6,729 nucleotides of DNA from NCBI GenBank assembly GCA_945873015.1, contig CAMCBY010000233.1:1-6729 (forward strand). Direction: 5' to 3'. Below the pieces are notes generated by a model that made no database searches, was not told the DNA's origin, and saw nothing but the letters and a program-made list of their open reading frames with translations. Positions 1 to 5,753 of this stretch are shown one piece after another; positions within the stretch are counted from its first letter, which is position 1, and each line of letters opens with the position of its first letter. Source of the DNA: Klebsiella pneumoniae (GTDB taxonomy: Bacteria; Pseudomonadota; Gammaproteobacteria; Ga0077536). The position numbers and the translations under genes were made by a program.

Positions 1-42
1 GCAGCCGAGACTGACGAAACCGATTTTGGGAGCTGCTTTCAT
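1..42 (-). CDS. rimO: Ribosomal protein S12 methylthiotransferase RimO, N-terminal fragment (cut by window edge)
   Basis: Only the first 14 codons are inside the window, reading MKAAPKIGFVSLGC. The run PKIGFVSLGC is the characteristic start of RimO, the radical-SAM enzyme that adds a methylthio group to an aspartate of ribosomal protein S12 (Asp89 in E. coli) in the cytoplasm. The final Cys is the first cysteine of the N-terminal MTTase domain, which binds an auxiliary [4Fe-4S] cluster; in the family it is followed by PK and a VDSE motif, which lie outside. The related tRNA enzyme MiaB starts differently (TFGCQMN type). The ATG at 40-42 is the only conventional start: reading upstream in frame a TAG stop comes before any ATG, GTG or TTG. 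No convincing Shine-Dalgarno precedes it. A sigma70-like promoter at 79-107 suggests it has its own transcript, separate from the GGT-like gene 81 nt upstream. Identification rests on a short but very distinctive peptide. Confidence 0.82.
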   Translation of the reverse strand, partial: MKAAPKIGFVSLGC

Positions 43-78
43 GATGGGTGGGGCGCTGCGCGGAACAATGGAGCGCGC

Positions 79-107
79 ATTCTAAAGACCGGGGCGGGAT
101 TCGCCTA
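79..107 (-). promoter_or_regulatory. Candidate sigma70 promoter for rimO
   Basis: On the minus strand a -10 box TAGAAT (79-84, five of six matches to consensus) is preceded by a 17-nt spacer and a weak -35 box TAGGCG (102-107, three of six). Transcription would start near position 72, giving a leader of about 30 nt before the rimO ATG. It lies wholly inside the 81-nt gap after the GGT-like gene, which fits a promoter. The -10 box is convincing; the -35 box is not. Confidence 0.45.
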
Positions 108-123
108 CCGCGACACGATCAGC

Positions 124-1776
124 TCAATAGCCGAGTGCACAACCGTCGAAACGCGGTTCGCTGGCCGCCAGCCAGCCATCGGTGGTGCGCTGTATGCACT
201 GATATCCGCCCATAAAATGCAGCACCGGGTGACTGAACGGCTGGAGGATATGCCCACGCGCTTCCAGCGCGGCGAGCAGTTCGGGTGCAAAACCCGGCTC
301 GTGCAATACGATGCCGCCGTCTGATTCACGCGCCTGACTCGGGCTGTTGAGGCCGTCATGACGCATGCGCGGTGCGGCACCGGCGGCCTGGATATCCATG
401 CCGAAATCAAGATGATTGACCAGCACCTGCACCTGGCCCTGGGGCTGCACATCGCCGCCCATCACACCAAACGCCATATAGGGCTCGCCGTCGCGCATGA
501 CAAAGGCCGGAATAATGGTGTGAAAAGGACGTTTGCCCGCGGCATAACTGTTGGGCAGCCCGGCGTCGAGGGTGAAGCCGGCGCCGCGACACTGCAGCGC
601 AAAACCTGCCTGCGGTGGGGTGAGGCCACAGCCGAATCCCTGAAAAATGCTCTGGATCAGCGACACCATCATGCCGCTCTCGTCGGCCACCGTCAGATAG
701 GTGGTATCGCCGCTGGTAATCGTCACTGCACCCGGGCGCGGCGCCTGCGCAGCCGTGGCGCCGATACCGGCGGCACGCGTGGCAGCGTAGGTTTTGTCGG
801 CGAGTGCGGTTATCGGCACCGGGCTCAAGGCGGGGTCGGCGTAATAGCGCGCGCGATCTTCAAAGGCGAGCTTCTTCGTTTCAATGAAGGCGTGCCAATA
901 ATCGACGCTGTGCGGTGCGCCAGCCGTGAGCGGCAGCGTCTCCAGCATGTTCAACATCTGCAGCACCGCAAGGCCCTGGCCATTCGGCGGCAGTTCGTAG
1001 ACATCGTAACCGCGATAGGAGGTCGTGAGGGGCGTCACCCACTCGGCTTGCGCGAGCGCAAAATCTTCCGCCGTGAGCGGCGCCTCGCAAGCTTCAAGAT
1101 AGGCCACCATCTGCGCGGCAATCTGGCCCTCATAGAAATCATCGAAACCGCGCGCTGCAAGACCGGCATAGGTCGCCGCCAGGGCCGGATTACGAAACTG
1201 CATGCCTGCGGATGGCGCGTTGCCCTGCGGCATGAAGGTCGCACGAAAGCCGTCAGCCAGCGCGCCGAGTTTCGACGCCATCACCGCGTTCGCACAATGG
1301 CTCCACCAGGCGGCGGTCGCCGGCCCGATGGTGACGCCTGCGGTGGCGTGGGCGATGACCGGTGCGTAGATACGCTCGAGCGGCAGTCGCCCGAAACGTT
1401 GATGCAAGGCCTGCCAGCCGCGTACCGCGCCCGGCACCGTCAAAGAATAAACGCCATGCATAGGGATGGTGTCAGCCTCGCCGAGGCGCTGACGCAATTG
1501 CGCCAGACTCTGGCCGCGCGGCGCACGCCCGCTCGCATTCAATCCATGCAGCGCGCGCGCCTGGGGTTCCCAGACCAGCGCGAACAGATCGCCGCCCGGC
1601 CCACACATGTGCGGCTCGATAAGACTCAACATGGCATTGGCGCCAAGTGCGGCGTCGACCGCGCTGCCGCCGGCTTTCAGCAACTCAACGGCGACCGCGC
1701 TCGCGAGGCGCTGACTGGTGGCGGCGACGCCGTGGCGCGCCGCGACGGGGGCGCCGCTGTTCAGGCCGGCTTCCAT
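124..1776 (-). CDS. Gamma-glutamyltransferase-family Ntn hydrolase (GGT-like, probably not a true GGT)
   Basis: A 550-residue protein of the self-cleaving N-terminal nucleophile hydrolase family that includes gamma-glutamyltransferase, cephalosporin acylase-like enzymes and oxamate amidohydrolase HpxW. The N-terminal domain carries the family patterns GGSAVDAALGAN (36-47) and GPGGDLFA (59-66). The cleavage site lies at GDTTYLTVADESG, with Thr358 (codon 703-705) as the expected new N-terminus and nucleophile of the small subunit. The glycine pair that helps form the oxyanion hole is present at GVMGGD (Gly440-Gly441). Canonical GGTs have TTH at the cleavage site; this protein has TTY. Compared with E. 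coli GGT as remembered, the residues that grip the gamma-glutamyl group (Arg114, Asn411, Gln430, Asp433, Ser462, Ser463) are all different, so glutathione is an unlikely substrate and a different amide is inferred. There is no signal peptide, so it should be cytoplasmic, unlike periplasmic E. coli GGT. The ATG overlaps the thioesterase end by 16 nt with no clear Shine-Dalgarno, suggesting translational coupling. Family membership is secure; substrate is unknown. Confidence 0.88.
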   Translation of the reverse strand: MEAGLNSGAPVAARHGVAATSQRLASAVAVELLKAGGSAVDAALGANAMLSLIEPHMCGPGGDLFALVWEPQARALHGLNASGRAPRGQSLAQLRQRLGEADTIPMHGVYSLTVPGAVRGWQALHQRFGRLPLERIYAPVIAHATAGVTIGPATAAWWSHCANAVMASKLGALADGFRATFMPQGNAPSAGMQFRNPALAATYAGLAARGFDDFYEGQIAAQMVAYLEACEAPLTAEDFALAQAEWVTPLTTSYRGYDVYELPPNGQGLAVLQMLNMLETLPLTAGAPHSVDYWHAFIETKKLAFEDRARYYADPALSPVPITALADKTYAATRAAGIGATAAQAPRPGAVTITSGDTTYLTVADESGMMVSLIQSIFQGFGCGLTPPQAGFALQCRGAGFTLDAGLPNSYAAGKRPFHTIIPAFVMRDGEPYMAFGVMGGDVQPQGQVQVLVNHLDFGMDIQAAGAAPRMRHDGLNSPSQARESDGGIVLHEPGFAPELLAALEARGHILQPFSHPVLHFMGGYQCIQRTTDGWLAASEPRFDGCALGY

Positions 1777-2267
1777 TCGAGACCGATGGCGCGGCCGACA
1801 AAAGCCGGCCGCGGCACGCGGCTGTGCACCGCTTGTATCTCTGCCAGACGCTGCTGTGCGGACTCCGGCATCACCGACGCGCGACGCGTGGCGAAGCTGA
1901 TATGCACGAACACGAATTCGGCCTGGGCCGACAGATAACGTTGCTCACGATGGTAGAGCTCCTGGTAGATGTGGATACGACGGCGGTCGTAACCGAGCAG
2001 CAAGGTGCTCATCTCGAGTGGGTCGCCGGCCATGAGCTCACGCCGGAAGTCGATGCTGGAACCGACCATGAACATCGATGCCTCACCCGCGTGGGTGTAA
2101 TCCCAGCCGAGGCCAAAGTCATCAAACATCGGACAACTGCCGTCATCATAGGCCGACACGTAGTGCGCCACATTCATATGGCCATTGGCATCAAGCCACT
2201 CGGGCTTGACCAGCGAGTAGCCGATGTAGGGCGTGGGAATCGGTGCGATGGCGGCGGAATCGGGCAT
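1761..2267 (-). CDS. Hot-dog fold acyl-CoA thioesterase (4-hydroxybenzoyl-CoA thioesterase-like)
   Basis: A 168-residue single-domain protein of the 4HBT/YbgC hot-dog superfamily, which hydrolyses acyl-CoA thioesters to the free acid and CoA in the cytoplasm. The signature lies near the N-terminus: PEWLDANGHMNVAHYV (22-37), in which Asp26 is the expected catalytic acid/base, with His30 and Asn32 in the usual GHMN pattern. Downstream, RRELMAGDPLEMST (75-88) and DRRRIHIYQELYH (94-106) match the beta strands of the fold, followed by a short charged C-terminal helix. Length is normal for the family. The pattern resembles the thioesterases found with carnitine/betaine breakdown (CdhB type), but that is only a resemblance and no carnitine genes are present here. 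The start is uncertain: ATG at 2265-2267 is preferred, but a TTG three codons upstream (2274-2276, giving 171 residues) is in frame; neither has a clear Shine-Dalgarno. A candidate promoter lies just upstream, and the gene overlaps the GGT-like gene, implying one mRNA. Confidence 0.85.
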   Translation of the reverse strand: MPDSAAIAPIPTPYIGYSLVKPEWLDANGHMNVAHYVSAYDDGSCPMFDDFGLGWDYTHAGEASMFMVGSSIDFRRELMAGDPLEMSTLLLGYDRRRIHIYQELYHREQRYLSAQAEFVFVHISFATRRASVMPESAQQRLAEIQAVHSRVPRPAFVGRAIGLEWKPA

Positions 2268-2305
2268 GATGTTCAAATCGTCAGCGGCAAATGCCAGGAG
2301 CGCGA

Positions 2306-2334
2306 AATCTGAGTGAAGGCGCCGCAGGTGTCAA
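2306..2334 (-). promoter_or_regulatory. Possible promoter for the thioesterase/GGT-like pair
   Basis: A perfect -35 hexamer TTGACA is present on the minus strand at 2329-2334, followed at a 17-nt spacing by CAGATT (2306-2311), which matches only three of six -10 positions. The start would fall near 2299, giving a leader of about 31 nt before the preferred ATG. It sits in the 82-nt gap after the D-2-hydroxyacid dehydrogenase, the longest gap in that part of the cluster. The weak -10 box keeps confidence low; read-through from upstream is equally possible. Confidence 0.3.
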
Positions 2335-2349
2335 TCAAGCGCGGGACGC

Positions 2350-3753
2350 TCAGCGCGGCACTTCGGCGCCGTCGTAATCGAAAATCTTGCCGCGATTGAG
2401 CAGGCCCTTGGGATCGAGTGCGTGTTTCAAACGACGCATCAAGGCAAGTTCAGTCTCGCTGCGCGAGATATTGAGCCACGGCTGTTTTTCCAGACCAATA
2501 CCGTGCTCGGCCGAGACCGAACCGCCGAGTGCGCGCAGCGGCTCGTAGACCGCTTCTTCGATACCGTGGCGATGCTCTTCGATGTCGCCGCGCAGCGCCA
2601 CCGAGAAATGCAGATTGCCATCGCCGAGGTGGCCATAGGCGAAAAAATGCCCATCGAAAGGCAGCGCCGCGACACGCTCGCGCACCAATGCCACATAGTC
2701 CGCCATCGGCGCGGTGGTCAGACTGACATCAAAAAACATCACCTGACCGAGCGCGAACAGATGTTCAACCTCATCGCGAATACGCCAGATGGCGGCACTC
2801 TCAGCGCCGGACTTGGCCACCAGGGCGTCGGCCAACAGGCCCTGCTCGTGGGCGCGCATGAGCGCGGCTTCGAATACTTCCGCTTCGCGCTCCTGATCCG
2901 CGCCGAGCGTCTCAACGATGGCATAGAACGGATACTCATTGCCGATCTGGGTCGCGGCGCCGCCCACTTTGTCACGCTGATACAGGAAAAAATCCGGCCA
3001 CATGACTTCATAGGCCGACAGATTGCCGGACAGCGCACCGTCGAGATACGACAGGAATTTCAACACCGCGCTGAACTCAGGAAACGCCACCAGCGCCGTG
3101 TGGCGGGCCGGCAGCGAGGTGCGCAGACGCAGCACCAGACGCGTGACGATGCCAAGCGTGCCTTCCGAGCCGATGAACAGTTGTTTCAGGTCATACCCTG
3201 AATTGTTCTTGAGCATGTGGTTCATCGACGACACCACGGTGCCATCGCTGAGCACGGCTTCCAGCCCGAGCACATTGTCGCGCGTCATACCGTACCGAAT
3301 CACACGCAAACCACCGGCGTTGGTCGACACGTTACCGCCTATCTGGCAGGAGCCGCGAGCGCCGAGATCGACCGGGAACATGAGGCCGGCCGCGTCCGCC
3401 GCTTCGTGTACGGCCTGCAAAGGCACACCGGCCTGCAGGGTCATGGTGCGGCCGAGAGTGTCGAGTTCCTCGATACGATTCATGCGTTCGGTGGAAATCA
3501 CCACATCGCTGCCGGTGGTATCGCCAGCGTGCACAAGGCCCGTCAAGCCACCATGCACCACCACATGCTGATTGTGTTCATGACACAGTTTCATGACCGC
3601 CGCGACTTCAGCGGTCGAGGTCGGACGCACGATGATCTCGGCCTTGATGGTATCGGTACGCCACACCCCGGCGGCACGTTGCGTGGCATCGCCACCCGCC
3701 AACACATCGCCACTGGTCAGTACGCCTTTGATCGCGGCCAGCAAATCACTCAT
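2350..3753 (-). CDS. FAD-linked D-2-hydroxyacid dehydrogenase (D-2-hydroxyglutarate / D-lactate dehydrogenase type)
   Basis: A 467-residue flavoprotein of the VAO/PCMH family, oxidising a D-2-hydroxy acid to the 2-oxo acid and passing electrons to a carrier. The N-terminal FAD domain shows VVHGGLTGLVHAG (65-77), PVDLGARGSCQIGGNVSTNAGG (127-148) with RYG at 153-155, and IGSEGTLGIVTRL (194-206). The C-terminal FAD-oxidase domain shows GHLGDGNLH (374-382), whose His375 and His382 are the expected metal ligands, SAEHGIG (414-420) with Glu416, and the closing LDPKGLLNRGKIF (446-458). The DLGARGSC and NAGGLR segments are closest to human and bacterial D-2-hydroxyglutarate dehydrogenases. The substrate region, RIRDEVEHLFALGQVMFFDVS (324-344), keeps Arg326 but has Phe340-Phe341-Asp342 where I recall Lys-x-Asp, so the substrate may differ. 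The ATG follows a good purine-rich Shine-Dalgarno (AAGGGGA) and lies 18 nt after the metY stop, so the two are probably co-transcribed. No signal peptide or membrane segment is visible. Confidence 0.88.
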   Translation of the reverse strand: MSDLLAAIKGVLTSGDVLAGGDATQRAAGVWRTDTIKAEIIVRPTSTAEVAAVMKLCHEHNQHVVVHGGLTGLVHAGDTTGSDVVISTERMNRIEELDTLGRTMTLQAGVPLQAVHEAADAAGLMFPVDLGARGSCQIGGNVSTNAGGLRVIRYGMTRDNVLGLEAVLSDGTVVSSMNHMLKNNSGYDLKQLFIGSEGTLGIVTRLVLRLRTSLPARHTALVAFPEFSAVLKFLSYLDGALSGNLSAYEVMWPDFFLYQRDKVGGAATQIGNEYPFYAIVETLGADQEREAEVFEAALMRAHEQGLLADALVAKSGAESAAIWRIRDEVEHLFALGQVMFFDVSLTTAPMADYVALVRERVAALPFDGHFFAYGHLGDGNLHFSVALRGDIEEHRHGIEEAVYEPLRALGGSVSAEHGIGLEKQPWLNISRSETELALMRRLKHALDPKGLLNRGKIFDYDGAEVPR

Positions 3754-3771
3754 GTCTTTCCCCTTCGCGCC

Positions 3772-5055
3772 TTAAGATGATTTTGCCAACGCCTGATCGA
3801 TATCCCACAGGATATCGGCCAAGGTTTCGATACCGACCGACAGGCGAATCATGTCCGGCATGACGCCAGCGGCAATCTGTTGTTCCTCGCTCATCTGGCG
3901 ATGGGTGGTCGAAGCCGGATGAATGACCAGGGTCTTGGCGTCACCGACGTTGGCAAGGTGACTCAGAAACTGCACGCCCTCAATAAATCGTGCACCCGCC
4001 GCCGCGCCGCCCTTGATGCCGAAACTCAAGATGGCGCTGGCCCCGCGTGGCGTGTATTTGCGCGCCAGGTCGTGATACTTGTCGTTCTTCAATCCGGGAT
4101 AACGCACCCAGGCCACACGCGGATGATGGGCGAGAAACTCGGCAACCGCGAGCGCATTGTCACAATGCCGGTCCATACGTACCGGCAAGGTCTCCAGTCC
4201 CTGCAACAACAGGAAACTCGACAACGGGCTTAACGAGGAGCCCATGATGCGCAGTTGTTCGAGCCGCGCGCGCATGGTGTAACCAAAATCGCCAAAGGTC
4301 TCGTAGAAACGCACGCCGTGATAACCCTCGGAGGGTTCAGTCATGCCGGGAAACTTGCCGTTGTCCCACGGGAATTTGCCCGACTCGACGATTACGCCAC
4401 CGATGGTGGTGCCGTGACCGCCGATAAATTTGGTTGCCGAGTGAATGACGATATCCGCGCCCCATTTGAATGGCTGACACAGATAAGGCGTCGGGAAAGT
4501 ATTGTCGAGCATCAGCGGCAGGCCCGCCTCGTGGGCGACCGCCGCGACGGCTTCGATATCCAGCACGTTGATCATCGGGTTGCCGATGGTCTCGGCATAC
4601 ACGACCTTGGTGTTGGGTTTGATGGCGGCGGCAAAGGCTTGCGGGTCGTCGGTATCGACCAGCGTCGCTTCGATGCCGAAACGTTTGAAGTTGAAGTCGA
4701 GCAGCGTGTGCGTGCCACCATAAAGCGTGCGTGCGGCGACGATATGGTCGCCGGCCTGACACAAGGTCTGCAAGGCTATCGCAGACGCCGCCATGCCCGA
4801 ACTGACCGCCAGCCCGGCACGACCGCCTTCCAGCGCCGCCATACGTTCTTCAAACACGGCGGTGGTCGGGTTGCTCAGGCGTGTGTAGACATTGCCAAAG
4901 GTCTGCAGGTTGAACAGGCTCGCTGCATGCTCGGTATCATCGAACACATAGGACGTGGTCTGGTAAATCGGCGTCGCGCGCGCGCCGGTTGCCGCGTCGG
5001 GGATCTGGCCTGCGTGCAGGGCCAGGGTTTCAAAACCGAATTCGTGATCTGCCAT
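3772..5055 (-). CDS. metY: O-acetylhomoserine sulfhydrylase (aminocarboxypropyltransferase)
   Basis: A 427-residue PLP enzyme of the Cys/Met metabolism family, making homocysteine from O-acetylhomoserine and sulfide, or methionine directly from methanethiol, in the cytoplasm. Diagnostic segments in order are ETLALHAGQIPD (9-20), the phosphate-contact motif YTRLSNPT (57-64) reaching the neighbouring subunit, SSGMAA (85-90), TLYGG (110-114) with the ring-stacking Tyr112, LDNTFPTPYLC (183-193) with Asp184 contacting the PLP nitrogen, and SATKFIGGHG (206-215) with the Schiff-base Lys209 (codon 4429-4431). The late HPASTTHRQ block (379-387) and Arg404 fit the substrate carboxylate site. The length and the EPSEGYHG insertion (240-247) point to MetY rather than the shorter O-succinylhomoserine enzyme MetZ or cystathionine gamma-synthase. 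The ATG at 5053-5055 gives the normal N-terminus; its Shine-Dalgarno is weak (GAGA). It follows the CoA-binding gene by 65 nt and precedes the D-2-hydroxyacid dehydrogenase by 18 nt. No SAM or other methionine riboswitch was recognised upstream. Confidence 0.94.
   Translation of the reverse strand: MADHEFGFETLALHAGQIPDAATGARATPIYQTTSYVFDDTEHAASLFNLQTFGNVYTRLSNPTTAVFEERMAALEGGRAGLAVSSGMAASAIALQTLCQAGDHIVAARTLYGGTHTLLDFNFKRFGIEATLVDTDDPQAFAAAIKPNTKVVYAETIGNPMINVLDIEAVAAVAHEAGLPLMLDNTFPTPYLCQPFKWGADIVIHSATKFIGGHGTTIGGVIVESGKFPWDNGKFPGMTEPSEGYHGVRFYETFGDFGYTMRARLEQLRIMGSSLSPLSSFLLLQGLETLPVRMDRHCDNALAVAEFLAHHPRVAWVRYPGLKNDKYHDLARKYTPRGASAILSFGIKGGAAAGARFIEGVQFLSHLANVGDAKTLVIHPASTTHRQMSEEQQIAAGVMPDMIRLSVGIETLADILWDIDQALAKSS
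3798..3817. repeat. Perfect 8-bp inverted repeat with 4-nt loop near the metY 3' end
   Basis: CGATATCC and GGATATCG flank a four-base loop, 23 nt before the metY stop codon, so the mRNA could form a compact hairpin just before the metY/dehydrogenase junction. It lacks a following U tract and is not a normal terminator. It encodes the DILWDID segment, and two Asp-Ile pairs written GATATC would create the symmetry by chance, so function is doubtful. Confidence 0.3.
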
Positions 5056-5078
5056 GGTGGTCTCTGCTGGCGTTGTAT

Positions 5079-5102
5079 GGCGCGGCGATAAAACCTCGCG
5101 CC
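5079..5102. repeat. Weak inverted repeat in the CoA-binding gene/metY gap
   Basis: GGCGCG (5079-5084) and CGCGCC (5097-5102) form a 6-bp arm pair around a 12-nt AT-richer centre, in the 65-nt gap upstream of metY. It could be an operator, an attenuating hairpin or nothing; sequence this rich in GCG makes short symmetries common. Confidence 0.2.
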
Positions 5103-5120
5103 CTGCGATGGACGATAACT

Positions 5121-5612
5121 CTAGTTGACGACGTATTTGGGTCGTTTGGACGAAATCACGCGGGTGTTCACACCGACAAAATTGAGGCCACCCATGAGAC
5201 GCGCATGTTCAATCTTGATGCACCGATCCATGACTACGTCGAGGCCGGCGTCACGCGCGCGCTGCGCGGCATCGAGATTGATGACACCCAGCTGCAACCA
5301 CAAAACCTTGGCACCGATGGCAATCGCCGCTTCGGCCAGCGGCGGAATGTCTTCGGTACGACGAAAACAATCCACCACATCCACCGCGAATGGGATCTCG
5401 GCGAGGCTCGCGTAACACTTCTCACCCAGCACTTCGTCGTAAGCAGGATTGACCGGCACGATACGATAGCCGTGGTGTTTGAGATATTTGGCGGCGAAGT
5501 TGCTGGGGCGGTGCCAGTTCTGCGACAGGCCCACCACAGCGATGGTGCGGGATTCGGCGAGGATACGCCGCAAGGTTGGGATATCTGCTTCGAAATCTGC
5601 CGCGTTTGCCAC
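5121..5612 (-). CDS. CoA-binding Rossmann-fold protein (COG1832 / YccU type)
   Basis: A 163-residue single-domain protein of the CoA_binding_2 family, related to the CoA-binding domain of succinyl-CoA synthetase alpha; no enzymatic reaction is established for these small proteins. The nucleotide-binding start is TIAVVGLSQNWHRPS (23-37), with the GLS turn and Arg35-Pro36-Ser37 typical of the family. It continues with IVPVNPAYDEVLGEKCYASL (51-70), LWLQLGV (104-110) and the C-terminal VVMDRCIKIEH block (126-136), all family hallmarks. Length is normal. The start codon is GTG (5610-5612), chosen because a strong Shine-Dalgarno GGAG lies 7 nt upstream (5620-5623). The gene is followed 65 nt later by metY on the same strand; as I recall, COG1832 genes sit beside metY in many proteobacteria, suggesting a role tied to O-acetylhomoserine or sulfur metabolism, but that is inference. 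Family assignment is secure, function is not. Confidence 0.9.
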   Translation of the reverse strand: MANAADFEADIPTLRRILAESRTIAVVGLSQNWHRPSNFAAKYLKHHGYRIVPVNPAYDEVLGEKCYASLAEIPFAVDVVDCFRRTEDIPPLAEAAIAIGAKVLWLQLGVINLDAAQRARDAGLDVVMDRCIKIEHARLMGGLNFVGVNTRVISSKRPKYVVN

Positions 5613-5627
5613 CGTCTCTCTCCCGCG
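5613..5627 (-). promoter_or_regulatory. Shine-Dalgarno region deciding a GTG start
   Basis: Reading the minus strand into the CoA-binding gene, GGGAGAGAGACG precedes the GTG. The GGAG core at 5620-5623 is 7 nt from the start codon, near ideal spacing. It is the clearest ribosome binding site in the window together with AAGGGGA before the D-2-hydroxyacid dehydrogenase, and it justifies the non-ATG start. Confidence 0.7.
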
Positions 5628-5695
5628 CTTGAAGTGCGCGCCGCGTCCTGCATCGCATTGATGGCAGGGATGCGCCGGCGCACACGTAGCGCGGA

Positions 5696-5704
5696 ACGAT
5701 AGCA
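5696..5704 (-). promoter_or_regulatory. Weak extended -10 promoter candidate for the CoA-binding gene/metY unit
   Basis: On the minus strand TGC directly precedes TATCGT (5696-5701), an extended -10 arrangement with four of six matches in the hexamer. No recognisable -35 box lies at the right distance (the hexamer there is TCCCGC). Transcription would begin near 5689, giving a leader of about 76 nt. Its place between a stem-loop and the next gene is what one expects of a promoter; the sequence match alone is weak. Confidence 0.25.
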
Positions 5705-5716
5705 GAACTGCGGCTC

Positions 5717-5735
5717 GCGCGGGATCCGCCCGCGC
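5717..5735 (-). terminator. GC-rich stem-loop after the acyl-CoA dehydrogenase (possible terminator)
   Basis: Eighteen nucleotides past the acyl-CoA dehydrogenase stop, GCGCGGG (5729-5735) and CCCGCGC (5717-5723) form a perfect 7-bp stem around a 5-nt loop. The downstream arm can instead pair over 9 bp with a second upstream copy at 5739-5747, with a 15-nt loop. No U tract follows, so classical intrinsic termination is doubtful; it could slow polymerase, protect the 3' end or act with Rho. Confidence 0.35.
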
Positions 5736-5753
5736 GGCCCCGCGCGAAGGGCT

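Noticed and set aside
85..123. Possible terminator after the GGT-like gene.
   Set aside because: Only a 4-bp GGCG/CGCC pairing is present, with no U tract; not distinguishable from chance.
358..1938. A 526-codon open frame on the plus strand across the GGT-like gene and thioesterase.
   Set aside because: It is antisense to two well-supported genes, its translation is Arg/His-rich with no recognisable domain, and it looks like the mirrored codon bias of GC-rich coding DNA.
1647..2312. A 221-codon plus-strand frame over the thioesterase.
   Set aside because: The thioesterase on the minus strand has clear active-site motifs; the plus-strand translation is Arg-rich with no recognisable fold.
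2422..3780. Plus-strand open frames of 259, 182 and 187 codons opposite the D-2-hydroxyacid dehydrogenase.
   Set aside because: They are antisense to a gene with full-length family motifs and have low-complexity Arg/His-rich translations with no family pattern.
5056..5120. Possible promoter or methionine-responsive riboswitch in front of metY.
   Set aside because: A TTTTAT stretch lacks a matching -35 box, and the 65-nt gap is too short and lacks the conserved cores of SAM riboswitches.
4255..5702. Plus-strand open frames of 278 and 237 codons opposite metY and the CoA-binding gene.
   Set aside because: Both are antisense to confidently identified genes and show no motif; their length is explained by GC bias.
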